From the NCBI GenBank assembly GCA_001023535.1, contig CP011020.1:5404509-5468508 (forward strand): a DNA stretch of 64,000 nucleotides, in the 5' to 3' direction. Position 1 is the first letter of the stretch. Every line of letters begins with the position of its first letter. Of the stretch, positions 8,500 to 16,810 are shown one piece after another. Under the pieces are notes generated by a model. That model saw only the letters and a list, made by a program, of their open reading frames with translations. It had not been told where the DNA came from and did not search any database. Source of the DNA: Pseudomonas chlororaphis. GTDB lineage: Bacteria; Pseudomonadota; Gammaproteobacteria; Pseudomonadales; Pseudomonadaceae. The translations under genes and the position numbers were made by a program.

Positions 8500-9462
8500 A
8501 TGGCTTCAAGCGCCCTGGTGCAACGAATCGCCGCACAGATCCGGCAGAAAATCCAGACCGGAGAATTGGCCACGGGCGATCATCTCAGCGCGCAGAAAGT
8601 GGCTGACCAGTTCAACGTCTCGCGTTCGCCTGCCCGCGAGGCACTGGTGCTGCTGGCGGACCAATCGGCCCTCGAACAACGGCCCAATCGTGGTTTCTTC
8701 GTTCTCGACGCCCTGGTCCCCGTGACAAATATCCACGATGAAGGGGTCCCGTTGGAGGAGCCGGAAGCCTATTACCGCCTCTCCGAGGATTGGCTGAACA
8801 ACGCCATTCCCGCAGAAGTGACCGAACACATGCTGCGCACGCGCTACGACCTGACAAAAGCCCAGGTCGTCGACGTGCTCAACCGTGCCGCGAACGTCGG
8901 CTGGGTGACGCCGAAACCCGGTTACGGCTGGCGCTTGCTGGATGTGGCGAAGACCCCGGAAAGCCTCGAACAGATCTACAAGGTGCGCTCGCTGATCGAA
9001 CCCGCGGCGCTGCTGGAACAGACTTACCAGCCTGATGCCAGCAAACTTCTGCAGTTGAAGAAAGAGCAGCAGAGCCTGCTCGACGGCGGCATCGAGACCC
9101 TGCCCGCCGACGTGCTGCTCAAAAGCGGCATTCGCTTCCATGAAGCGTTCATCCAGCTCTCGGGCAACCCGCTCTACCACATGATCCTGGTGCAGATGAA
9201 CAACATGCGGCGGCTGATCGAATACCGCTCGATGATCGACCGCAACCGCTTCTACAAACAGTGCGCCGAACACATCCAGATGATCGAGCGAGTGGAACAG
9301 GGTGACAACGTCGAGGCGGCGCGCCTGATGAGCCAGCACCTGAGCGGCTCGTTGGCGGAAAAATCCCCCATCCTGGCGCGGCGTGCATCATCAACCGACG
9401 CCCCAGGCCCACTCGACCCCGAGCACGGCGCTGTCACGGCCACCGAGGAACACCCACGATGA
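8500..9462 (+). CDS. GntR-family regulator with two winged-helix segments plus FCD domain
   Basis: A 320-residue protein, longer than the usual 230-250 residues of FadR/FCD regulators. Residues 1-75 are a normal GntR winged helix (LSAQKVADQFNVSRSPAREAL). Residues about 90-145 form a second winged-helix-like segment (LRTRYDLTKAQVVDVLNRAANVGWVTPKPGYGW). An FCD ligand-binding domain follows from about residue 150 (SLIEPAALLEQ). Its stop overlaps the start of the class II aldolase gene by 4 nt, so it is translationally coupled to otnC and probably regulates this acid-sugar island. A paralogue with the same architecture is at 13949-14938. Confidence 0.87.
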   Translation: MASSALVQRIAAQIRQKIQTGELATGDHLSAQKVADQFNVSRSPAREALVLLADQSALEQRPNRGFFVLDALVPVTNIHDEGVPLEEPEAYYRLSEDWLNNAIPAEVTEHMLRTRYDLTKAQVVDVLNRAANVGWVTPKPGYGWRLLDVAKTPESLEQIYKVRSLIEPAALLEQTYQPDASKLLQLKKEQQSLLDGGIETLPADVLLKSGIRFHEAFIQLSGNPLYHMILVQMNNMRRLIEYRSMIDRNRFYKQCAEHIQMIERVEQGDNVEAARLMSQHLSGSLAEKSPILARRASSTDAPGPLDPEHGAVTATEEHPR

Positions 9463-10100
9463 GTCATCACGAGCAACAACTGCGCGAAGAAATCTGCACC
9501 GTTGGCGCAAGCCTGTATGCCCGCGGCTATGCCGTTGGCAGCGCCGGCAATATCAGTGCGCGCCTGGAAGATGGCTGGCTGATCACCCCGACGGACGCTT
9601 GCCTGGGCCGGCTGGAGCCCGCGCAGATCGCCAAAGTCAGCCGGGTCGGCAGTTGGGTCTCCGGCAGCAAGCCGTCCAAGACCTTGGCGCTGCACCGGCA
9701 GGTGTACGACCGCAATCCAACCGTCAACGGCGTCGTGCACACCCATTCGACCGCGCTCGTGGCGCTGACCCTGGCAGGCGTCTGGCACGACGACGACATC
9801 CTCCCGCCCTTGACGCCCTATCAAGTGATGAAGGTCGGGCACATTCCCCTGATCGCCTATCAACGGCCGGGCTCGCCCGAGGTCGCCGCGCAAGTGGCGC
9901 TATGGGCACAGCGTGTGCGGGGCGTGATGCTGGAGCGCCTTGGCCCGGTGGTGTGGGAAAGTTCGGTATCGAAGGCCAGCTTCGCGCTGGAGGAGCTGGA
10001 GGAGACGGCAAAGCTCTGGCTGATGAGCGACCCCAAGCCGGCACCGCTGGACGAGCGCGCGATCGAGGAGTTGCGCAGCGTTTTCGCCGCCAACTGGTGA
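9459..10100 (+). CDS. otnC: Class II aldolase/adducin family, 3-oxo-tetronate 4-phosphate decarboxylase (OtnC type)
   Basis: A 213-residue class II aldolase-fold protein with the zinc-binding HTH motif (VVHTHSTALVALT) and an N-terminal GSAGNISARL motif. In the known tetronate pathways OtnC decarboxylates 3-oxo-tetronate 4-phosphate to dihydroxyacetone phosphate. The presence of an otnK-type kinase a short distance away on the other strand supports this over fuculose-phosphate aldolase activity. ATG at 9459 overlaps the GntR stop codon. Confidence is high for the family and moderate for the substrate. Confidence 0.82.
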   Translation: MSHHEQQLREEICTVGASLYARGYAVGSAGNISARLEDGWLITPTDACLGRLEPAQIAKVSRVGSWVSGSKPSKTLALHRQVYDRNPTVNGVVHTHSTALVALTLAGVWHDDDILPPLTPYQVMKVGHIPLIAYQRPGSPEVAAQVALWAQRVRGVMLERLGPVVWESSVSKASFALEELEETAKLWLMSDPKPAPLDERAIEELRSVFAANW

Positions 10101-10164
10101 CGCCGGCGCCCTCGCGCCCCGGATGCAACAGTGCCTGCCGGGGCCGCGCCGTGGTTTTCCGGCC

Positions 10165-11220
10165 TCACATGCGGCGATTGCGCAGATACTTCAGCCATGC
10201 GCCATGGATCGGCTCGGCACAGAGCATCACCACGACAAGCCGCATGATCTGCATCGCGGTCACCACCCCCACGGCCAGGTTCAATGCTTCGGCGGTCAGG
10301 TACATTTCCGTGCTGCTGCCCGGCATCATCCCGAGGGCCAGCGTCATCAGCGGGACATGAAGCCAAAGCCCGATGAGCGCCGCCAGCCCCACGGTCGACA
10401 TGATCATGATCACCGTGAACACCGACACCTTGAGCAGGAAGGCCGGAGAGGAGCGGAAGAACTGCCGGTCGAAGTAACCGCCCAGGGCGCAGCCAATCAT
10501 CAACTGCCCATAGTGACTGAGCTCCACCGGCAATGCGGTTTGCACGTTGCAGGCAGCCGTGACCACGGCACAGCAGGCCATGGGGCCGAACATCCAGGGG
10601 TTGGGCAACCGGCAGCGCTTCCAGATGACGGCCGTGAGCGCCCCGCCTGCCAGGAGCGGCAGCAACCAATGCCAGTCACTTGGCAGGCGCGCGGGAACCA
10701 CCGAGGGTGAGACCTGAGCGGTGAAGAACATCGCCGGCGGCACGCACAGGACGATCAGCACCAGGCGCATGCTGTGCGCAGCGGCGATCTGGCTGACGTT
10801 GGCCTTGTGCCGGATGCCGGCCTGGATCATCTCGGAGAAGTTCGCCGGCATGAACGCGAAGAATGCAGTGGTCAGGTCCATGCCCCTGCGCTGCATGAAG
10901 GCGATGCCCAGCAGTGCCAGCAGCATCGTCGGGACCGCCGCGGACGCCATCATCACGAAATGCCCGAGGATCTGCTCCAGCACCGCCGGTGTGAAATGCA
11001 GGCCGATGGAGGTAGCGATCATCCATTGGCCTGACAGGCGGCCATAGGGTATTTCCCCCAGGGGCCCACCCAGGCAACGCACCAGGATGACCGCCAGCAT
11101 CGAGCCAATGATCCAGGGCAGCGGCCAATGGAAGACGCTGGCCAGCCAGGCGCCCGCCGCACCGACGACCGGGGTCGCCCACCACCGCCCCAGTGAGGTG
11201 AACAACGCCCTAAGGCGCAC
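10165..11220 (-). CDS. AbrB-family membrane protein (putative permease)
   Basis: A hydrophobic protein of about 351 residues with two homologous halves, each of about five membrane segments (AbrB duplication domain; for example HFVMMASAAVPTMLLALLG). The frame is open further upstream, but GTG at 11218-11220 overlaps the otnK stop, has a GAGAAGG sequence upstream, and gives a sensible N-terminus (RALFTSLGRWWATP). It is co-oriented and overlapping with otnK, so it may import or export the acid sugar or an intermediate. AbrB proteins have few characterised substrates, so the transport role is an inference. Confidence 0.78.
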   Translation of the reverse strand: MRLRALFTSLGRWWATPVVGAAGAWLASVFHWPLPWIIGSMLAVILVRCLGGPLGEIPYGRLSGQWMIATSIGLHFTPAVLEQILGHFVMMASAAVPTMLLALLGIAFMQRRGMDLTTAFFAFMPANFSEMIQAGIRHKANVSQIAAAHSMRLVLIVLCVPPAMFFTAQVSPSVVPARLPSDWHWLLPLLAGGALTAVIWKRCRLPNPWMFGPMACCAVVTAACNVQTALPVELSHYGQLMIGCALGGYFDRQFFRSSPAFLLKVSVFTVIMIMSTVGLAALIGLWLHVPLMTLALGMMPGSSTEMYLTAEALNLAVGVVTAMQIMRLVVVMLCAEPIHGAWLKYLRNRRM

Positions 11221-12478
11221 AGGCCAACGCCTTCTCGAAGAAATCGACCGAGCCGAAATTGCCCGACTTGAGTGCCAGCGCCAGCGGATCGTCTCGCAGG
11301 CCGAGGGTCCAGGGCACACCGGGGTCGATCGTGGTGCCGATTCTCAGGGCCTTGATCCCGAGCGCCTTGACGACCGCCCCAGACGTTTCGCCACCCGCCA
11401 CCACCAATTTACGCACGCCCAGGTTGTAGAGCCCCACGGCGATGGCGGACAAGGCCTCTTCCACGAGCTGGCCGGCGGCTTCAACGCCAAGTGCCTGTTG
11501 GGCACGGTTCACCGAATCGGCAGCAGCGCTGGCGTAGATCAAGACCGGCCCGGCCGCGAGCAGGCCCTGGGCCCATTCGAGGGCGGCGCGCACCAAGTCC
11601 TGCCCATTGGCCAACTGCAACGGATCGATGGCGAAGCTTGGCCTCTCCTTGCGCCAATGCTCGACCTGCCCGTTGGTTGCCAACGAACAACTGCCCGACA
11701 CCACCGCACCGAACCCTTCGAGCACGGGCAGCACCGAGGCAGCTTGAGCTTCACCGAGTAAACCGGCGCGCCGGAAATTGCCGGGCAAGCCCCGGGCCAC
11801 GCCGGAGCCCCCCGTGATCAGCGGATGGTGGGCCAGCGCCGTGCCAATCGCATGCAGATGCTCATCTTCGATGGCATCGACGATGGCGTAGCCGAAACCC
11901 TGGGCCTGGAGAGACTGCAAGCGAGCTGAGATAGCGTCCGCGCCTTGCCTGACGACCCCGTGCGCAACCAACCCCACCGCCCTGCCCGTCTGCTGTTGCA
12001 GCACGCGCACCAGGTTGGCGTCGGTCATGGGCGTCAGCGGATGATTGCGCATGCCTGACTCGCTTAACAGCACATCGCCGACAAACAAGTGCCCTTGGAA
12101 CAGGGTGCGCTGGTTCTCCGGAAACGCCGGGCACGCCACGACGAACGACACGCCCAGAGCCTGCGCCAAGGCGTCGGCGACAGGGCCGATGTTGCCCTGG
12201 GGAGTGGAGTCGAAGGTCGAGCAGTATTTGAAGAAAAACTGCCGACATTGCGCCCCGCGCAGCCACTGCAACGCTTGCAATGACTGGCTGACGGCGGCCT
12301 CGCTGGCAATGGTCCGGCTTTTCAGGGCGATCACGACCGCATCGATGTCCGCCGGCAGGGGCCCCTGTGGAATGCCGATCACCAGCAACGTTCGCATCCC
12401 GCCGCTCACCAGGGTACTGGCCAGGTCCGTTGCGCCGGTGAAATCATCGGCGATGCAACCCAGTAGTAATTGACTCAC
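11210..12478 (-). CDS. otnK: 3-oxo-tetronate kinase (four-carbon acid sugar kinase, DUF1537 family)
   Basis: A 422-residue protein with the N-terminal LGCIADDFTGATDLA motif and the C-terminal VVAGGETSGAVVKALG nucleotide-binding motif of the four-carbon acid sugar kinase family. OtnK phosphorylates 3-oxo-tetronates at O4, providing the substrate of OtnC. The start is GTG at 12478, preceded by GAGGAG. Its 3' end overlaps the AbrB permease. No LtnD/DenD-type tetronate dehydrogenase is adjacent. Instead, an isocitrate/isopropylmalate-type dehydrogenase lies 105 nt upstream in the same orientation. Confidence 0.87.
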   Translation of the reverse strand: MSQLLLGCIADDFTGATDLASTLVSGGMRTLLVIGIPQGPLPADIDAVVIALKSRTIASEAAVSQSLQALQWLRGAQCRQFFFKYCSTFDSTPQGNIGPVADALAQALGVSFVVACPAFPENQRTLFQGHLFVGDVLLSESGMRNHPLTPMTDANLVRVLQQQTGRAVGLVAHGVVRQGADAISARLQSLQAQGFGYAIVDAIEDEHLHAIGTALAHHPLITGGSGVARGLPGNFRRAGLLGEAQAASVLPVLEGFGAVVSGSCSLATNGQVEHWRKERPSFAIDPLQLANGQDLVRAALEWAQGLLAAGPVLIYASAAADSVNRAQQALGVEAAGQLVEEALSAIAVGLYNLGVRKLVVAGGETSGAVVKALGIKALRIGTTIDPGVPWTLGLRDDPLALALKSGNFGSVDFFEKALACAP

Positions 12479-12583
12479 TGTTCGCTCCTCGGGCCCGGTC
12501 TCGCCTGAAGTGGGTGCGGGACCAGGCCGATGTAGTTATCCGACAGCCGCCGGCCGCCATGGCCGATGCGGCGTCCTCGCCGC

Positions 12584-13654
12584 TCAGCCCAGGATGAGGT
12601 TCGCGACCGCGTTGCCGAAGGCCTGGGTCCCGAAGGCGCCGCCAAGGTCAGGGGTGCGCTGGCGAGGGTCCTCCAGCACGGCATCGACCGCCTTGTCGAT
12701 TGCCTGCGCGGCGTCGATCAAGGCCGGCCGACCGTGGTGCTCGCCCATCCACGCCAGCAACATGCCGACGGAAAGGATCATCGACACCGGATTGGCCTTG
12801 TCCTGGCCGGCGATGTCCGGTGCCGAGCCATGTTGGGCCTGGGCACAGCAATGGTGATCGCTGGCCATCATCGAGCCCGCAAGCCCGAGGCTGCCGGACA
12901 ACTCGCTGGCCAGGTCGCTGAGGATATCGCCATAGAAATTCGTCGCGACCAGCACGTCGAAACGCTCCGGGTTGCGCACCAGGTGAGCGGTCGAGGCGTC
13001 GACCAGCAAGTCGTCGAGGACAACCTGCGGAAACTCCCTGGCCACGTCCCGAACGCACTCCAGGAAGAGGCCGTCGGTCATGTGGAAACTGTTGGCCTTA
13101 TGGATGGCGGTGACTTTCTTCCCGCGCTTCATGGCCAGTTCGAACGCCCGGCGAGCGATGCGCTCACTGCAGTCGCGGGTGATCTTGCGCGTGGACAGGG
13201 CCATGTCCGGCGTCGGCATCACCTCACCCCAGCCACGGCTCATGTTGCGATCCGGGTAGAACCCCTCGGTGGCCTCGCGCATGATCACCAGGTCCATCAC
13301 CTTGCCTTCCTTCATGTTCGAGGCCAGGAACGGTCGGGTACGGGCTGGCCGGACGTTGGCATAGAGGTCCAGGCCGATCCGGAAGCCGGCCGACACATTC
13401 CGACCGCCCTTTTCAGGCGCCGGGTAATCCGCATGGGATTGGGTGCCGAGGATGATGCCGTCGTAGCCCTTGGCCTTTTCCAGCACTTCTTCGCGCAGGG
13501 TGGTGCCGTATTTGCTCAAGCTGGCAAAGCCGACATCGTCATAGTCGAATGTCAGCCCGAGGCCGAGCTTCTGATTGGCTGCTTTGAGAACCGACATCGA
13601 AGACTCGATGATTTCCGGACCGATACCATCACCAGGAAGTACCAAAATGCGCAT
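12584..13654 (-). CDS. Isocitrate/isopropylmalate dehydrogenase family protein (tartrate-dehydrogenase-like)
   Basis: A 356-residue metal-dependent beta-hydroxyacid oxidative decarboxylase: LPGDGIGPEI at the N-terminus, IMREATEGFY, the catalytic Lys region HKANSFHMTDG, and the metal-binding NFYGDILSDLASEL. The usual isopropylmalate specificity residues are not obvious, and the family includes tartrate/D-malate dehydrogenases. It precedes otnK in the same direction, and the pair may make and phosphorylate an oxo-acid (inference). The promoter region carries AACGTACAATTTT (site B). An unusual HHCCAQAQHGSAPDIAG segment contains the normal HGSAPDIAG motif. Confidence 0.85.
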   Translation of the reverse strand: MRILVLPGDGIGPEIIESSMSVLKAANQKLGLGLTFDYDDVGFASLSKYGTTLREEVLEKAKGYDGIILGTQSHADYPAPEKGGRNVSAGFRIGLDLYANVRPARTRPFLASNMKEGKVMDLVIMREATEGFYPDRNMSRGWGEVMPTPDMALSTRKITRDCSERIARRAFELAMKRGKKVTAIHKANSFHMTDGLFLECVRDVAREFPQVVLDDLLVDASTAHLVRNPERFDVLVATNFYGDILSDLASELSGSLGLAGSMMASDHHCCAQAQHGSAPDIAGQDKANPVSMILSVGMLLAWMGEHHGRPALIDAAQAIDKAVDAVLEDPRQRTPDLGGAFGTQAFGNAVANLILG

Positions 13655-13730
13655 CGCTAACCCCTTACCTTTTTATTGAGCGGATGTGTTTGCCGGGACT
13701 GAAACGACCTTTTATGTACATCGTCACCAC

Positions 13731-13743
13731 AACGTACAATTTT
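13731..13743. promoter_or_regulatory. AACGTACAATTTT motif (site B)
   Basis: About 77 nt upstream of the isopropylmalate-dehydrogenase-family gene. The reverse complement, AAAATTGTACGTT, shares the AAATTGTAC core with sites A, C and D. Confidence 0.45.
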
Positions 13744-13840
13744 GAACGAAGACCGGAGCACTGCTCACGGGCCCCGCCAAGGCCATGAACCCGGACGCTA
13801 TCGCCTTCGCAGGTCGACAGATTGCATTTTATTGCATGAA

Positions 13841-13853
13841 TATACAATTTGCG
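13841..13853. promoter_or_regulatory. TATACAATTTGCG motif (site E, degenerate)
   Basis: The reverse complement, CGCAAATTGTATA, matches site C (GGCAAATTGTACT) with a change in the last core base. It lies about 110 bp from site B in the same intergenic region. The region 13655-13948 otherwise shows no gene. Confidence 0.35.
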
Positions 13854-13948
13854 CAATGCTTGAATCCCACGAGCGTCCGATGTCGCACTGGCAAGCTGGC
13901 CGGACGCAAAACGGGGGCGACAGGAGACGACAGGCGTGCAGAGACGAC

Positions 13949-14938
13949 TTAACGGCGGGCGGAAACCTCAAGGCTGCGCTGGTGCTCCAGCTCGTCCCTG
14001 GCTTCTTTTTCAGTTTTTTGCCGGCCGACGACATCGAGGTGGTTGCGCAAAAAATCCGCAGCCGCTTCACGCTGCCCACTTTCGATCAAGTCCAGGAGTT
14101 GGATGTGCTCTTTACACTGGTTGATCAACCGAGGCCGATCCACGTTGGCCTTGTAGGCCATGAAGCGACGCAACTGGTTCTGGCGGCGGATGGCTTCAAG
14201 AAAGAATGCGTTGCCCGAACAACGGACGATCAGCTCGTGCAACTGTGCACCGATCTGGAACAACTGCGAGCGCGACAGCTTGAAGATGTCGCCGTCGAGC
14301 AATTGCTGCTGCGCCGTGCGCGCCTTGGCGAAGGCCACCTTGTCCACCACGTAGCCGGGTTCGAGCAAGGCCGCAGGCTCGATGGCCATGCGAAAGCGGT
14401 AGCTCTGGATATGGGCCTTGGAGTCGTGCAGGAAACTATTGATCTCCCAGCCCTGCCCGGGCTTGCGCTCGACCATGGCTTCGTTGGCCAGGCGACTGAG
14501 CACCTTCAGCAGTTGCCCACGAGGCACTGCGTACTTGCGCATCAGCTCGGCTTCGAAAAACGTCGTGGGAATATCGCCACGGAGCACGTCGTCGACCACC
14601 CGCAGGTAGAAGTCTTCGAACGGATCGACCTCCAACGGCAACTTGCCGCTGTCGATACCCCGCGCGTCAGCGGTCAGGAAGTACCCGCGGTTGGGCTCCT
14701 TGACGGCCAGGCCAAGCTCGGCGAGCAAGGCGAATCCACGGCGTATCGGCGAGCGGGAAACCCCCAGCTCCTTGGCGAAAGATTCTTCGCGCAGGGGGTC
14801 ACCGGCACGCATCGACCGGGCGCGGGCCATGTCGATGATCTTGGGCGCCAGTTGCTCCGCCAGGTCTTTCTTTATCTTGACCTTGACCCTGGACAGATCG
14901 CCCGCGGGTGGTTCAAGAGTCGGTTCTGCTGAATTCAT
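13949..14938 (-). CDS. GntR-family regulator with two winged-helix segments plus FCD domain (second copy)
   Basis: A 329-residue paralogue of the regulator at 8500. It has an N-terminal GntR winged helix at about residues 25-100 (REESFAKELGVSRSPIRRGF), a second winged-helix-like unit at about residues 110-165 (ELMRKYAVPRGQLLKVLSRLANEAMVERKPGQGWEI), then an FCD domain beginning MAIEPAALLEPGY. The protein is well over normal FCD-GntR length because of the inserted second helix-turn-helix. It is encoded divergently from the racemase-like gene and upstream of the dehydrogenase/otnK unit. Likely controls the neighbouring transcription units through the AAATTGTAC sites (inference). Confidence 0.87.
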   Translation of the reverse strand: MNSAEPTLEPPAGDLSRVKVKIKKDLAEQLAPKIIDMARARSMRAGDPLREESFAKELGVSRSPIRRGFALLAELGLAVKEPNRGYFLTADARGIDSGKLPLEVDPFEDFYLRVVDDVLRGDIPTTFFEAELMRKYAVPRGQLLKVLSRLANEAMVERKPGQGWEINSFLHDSKAHIQSYRFRMAIEPAALLEPGYVVDKVAFAKARTAQQQLLDGDIFKLSRSQLFQIGAQLHELIVRCSGNAFFLEAIRRQNQLRRFMAYKANVDRPRLINQCKEHIQLLDLIESGQREAAADFLRNHLDVVGRQKTEKEARDELEHQRSLEVSARR

Positions 14939-15052
14939 GGCTATCAGTGATCAAAGAAGGTTAGGGTCGATACGCAGAGTGGACGCTGTCGCCACAGGCC
15001 AGGCCTTGCGAAAAAATAACACACAATCACACCACTACGACCCGGGGAACAC

Positions 15053-15712
15053 ATGACTGCACCGCTGATTTTTCTGATCCACGCCACTGCCGTCTCCATT
15101 GCGCCGATCAGTGACGCCTTCGCGCGCCTGTGGCCTGAAGCCAGGCTGGCCAACCTGCTGGAGGACTCGTTGTCCCGCGATCTGGCTGCTGCGGGCGAAC
15201 TCACGCCGGCCTTGACCGAGCGCTTCGTGAAACTGGCGAGCTACGCTTCGGCGTCGGGCGCCGACGGCATCCTGTTCACGTGTTCGGCGTTTGGTGATGC
15301 CATCGACCAGTGCAAACGTGCGCTGAGTATCCCGGTGCTCAAGCCGAACGAAGCCATGATCGAAGAAGCGCTGCGCAGGACCGGCAAGCTGGCCTTGTTG
15401 GCGACGTTTCCCCAGGCCATCACGTCGATGGTCGAGGAATTCGAACAGCATGCAAGCCAGCAGGGTCGGGAGCTGGCGTTGGCCACCTACGTCTGCGACA
15501 ACGCCTTCGATGAGCTGCGTCGCGGCAATCAGGCGTGCCATGACCAACTGATCAGCGAACGGGCCAGCGACATCACAGGCAGCGACCTGCTGTGCTTTGC
15601 GCAGTTTTCCATGACCAGCGCTGCGGTGGCCGCCAGCAAGGCCAGCGGGCTCGAAGTGCTGACCACGCCTGACAGCGCGGTACTGAAGCTTCGGCACCTG
15701 CTGCACGCCTGA
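15053..15712 (+). CDS. Asp/Glu racemase superfamily protein
   Basis: A 219-residue protein with the two half-domain cysteines expected of the aspartate/glutamate racemase, hydantoin racemase and arylmalonate decarboxylase superfamily: DGILFTCSAFG (first Cys, about residue 77) and DLLCFAQFSM (second Cys). Family enzymes perform cofactor-independent alpha-proton abstraction. The substrate is unknown. The position in an acid-sugar/hydroxy-acid island suggests a carboxylic acid epimerase, or a decarboxylase of an oxo or malonyl intermediate. It diverges from the second GntR gene. The start ATG at 15053 follows GGGGAA. Confidence 0.8.
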   Translation: MTAPLIFLIHATAVSIAPISDAFARLWPEARLANLLEDSLSRDLAAAGELTPALTERFVKLASYASASGADGILFTCSAFGDAIDQCKRALSIPVLKPNEAMIEEALRRTGKLALLATFPQAITSMVEEFEQHASQQGRELALATYVCDNAFDELRRGNQACHDQLISERASDITGSDLLCFAQFSMTSAAVAASKASGLEVLTTPDSAVLKLRHLLHA

Positions 15713-15830
15713 GGCCGGGACGAATAAACGGCAGGAAAATCAACAGGATCAGGTCGACTGCCGCCCTCGGCTACCCCTCGCACGGATAGCCGAGCACCCA
15801 CCGTTCGTAAAAAAAGACGCCTGTTTTTTG

Positions 15831-15843
15831 GCAAATTGTACTG
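15831..15843. promoter_or_regulatory. GCAAATTGTACTG motif (site C)
   Basis: About 105 nt upstream of the SDR gene. It shares the AAATTGTACT core with sites A and D. A second related stretch, CAAAACAATTTGC, follows 10 nt later and forms a loose dyad with GCAAATTG. Confidence 0.45.
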
Positions 15844-15946
15844 CGTTAGCTTGCAAAACAATTTGCAGTGGAGTCTATTAGCGGCCAGTGGCCCTTCATC
15901 GCCACCGGCACTACTCCCCACAAGAAAACACAACAGGAGTTAACGC

Positions 15947-16690
15947 ATGAGCAAAAAAATCGCCTTTGTCACCGCTGGCATGGGAACACTGGGCACCGCT
16001 GTCTGCCAGCGATTGGCAAAAGACGGGTTTACCGTCGTCGCGGGATGCGGCCCGAACTCTCCGTTGAAAAATGCCTGGCTGGCCCAGCAGAAAGCGCTGG
16101 GGTTTTCCTTCATCGCCTCCGAAGGCAACGTGGCCGACTGGGATTCCTGCCGCCGGGCCTTCGAGGAGATCAAGCGCCAATACGGCCCGGTCGAAGTTCT
16201 GGTCAACAATGCCGGCACCGCTCGAAACGTGGTGTTCCACGACATGCAGCCCAACGATTGGGCCGCCGTGATCGATACCAATCTCAATTCGCTCTTCAAC
16301 GTGACCAAGCAGGTCATCGATGCAATGGTCGAGCGAGGCTGGGGACGGGTGATCAACATTTCCTCGGTCAACGCCCAGTTGGGCCAGGTCGGCCAGGTCA
16401 ACTACTCCACCGCCAAATCGGCGATCCGCGGGTTCACCCGGGCCTTGGCGCGGGAAGTCGGGCCGCGCGGGGTGACGGTGAACACCGTGTCTCCGGGATA
16501 CATTGCCACCGACAAGCTCAAGTCCATCACCACCGCCGAGGTCATGGACCGGATCATCCAGGACATCCCTTCCCGTCGCCTCGGCACCGCCCAGGAGATC
16601 GCCTCCATGTGCGCCTGGCTCGCGTCCGATGAATCCGGCTACGCCAACGGCGCCGATTTCTCCCTGAACGGCGGCCTGCACATGAGTTGA
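15947..16690 (+). CDS. Short-chain dehydrogenase, acetoacetyl-CoA reductase (PhaB) like
   Basis: A 247-residue SDR with the PhaB-type signature GCGPNSPLKNAWLAQQKALG after the Rossmann start, NNAG, the catalytic NISS, and YSTAK (Tyr/Lys pair). PhaB enzymes are NADPH-dependent 3-oxoacyl reductases. Here no phaA/phaC gene is near, and the context is a hydroxy-acid transport island, so the physiological substrate may be a non-CoA oxo-acid. A strong AGGAG precedes ATG at 15947. The gene is followed by the CitMHS transporter after a 120-nt gap that contains another AATTGTAC site. Confidence 0.83.
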   Translation: MSKKIAFVTAGMGTLGTAVCQRLAKDGFTVVAGCGPNSPLKNAWLAQQKALGFSFIASEGNVADWDSCRRAFEEIKRQYGPVEVLVNNAGTARNVVFHDMQPNDWAAVIDTNLNSLFNVTKQVIDAMVERGWGRVINISSVNAQLGQVGQVNYSTAKSAIRGFTRALAREVGPRGVTVNTVSPGYIATDKLKSITTAEVMDRIIQDIPSRRLGTAQEIASMCAWLASDESGYANGADFSLNGGLHMS

Positions 16691-16780
16691 GCCATCCTGG
16701 GCCCTCGACGAGCCATGCCCGCTTGGCAGATTCCAATCCTTCGGGAACCTTGATGCGCACGACGCGCAGATCCCATAAAA

Positions 16781-16793
16781 ATAATTGTACTTT
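16781..16793. promoter_or_regulatory. ATAATTGTACTTT motif (site D)
   Basis: 18 nt upstream of the CitMHS transporter start. It shares AATTGTACTTT exactly with the reverse complement of site A. This position is suitable for an operator overlapping the promoter or leader. Confidence 0.45.
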
Positions 16794-16810
16794 ACGTCAA
16801 GGTGATACAA

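Noticed and set aside
15947..16690. Polyhydroxyalkanoate synthesis locus
   Set aside because: Only a PhaB-like SDR is present; no phaA, phaC or phasin gene is nearby.
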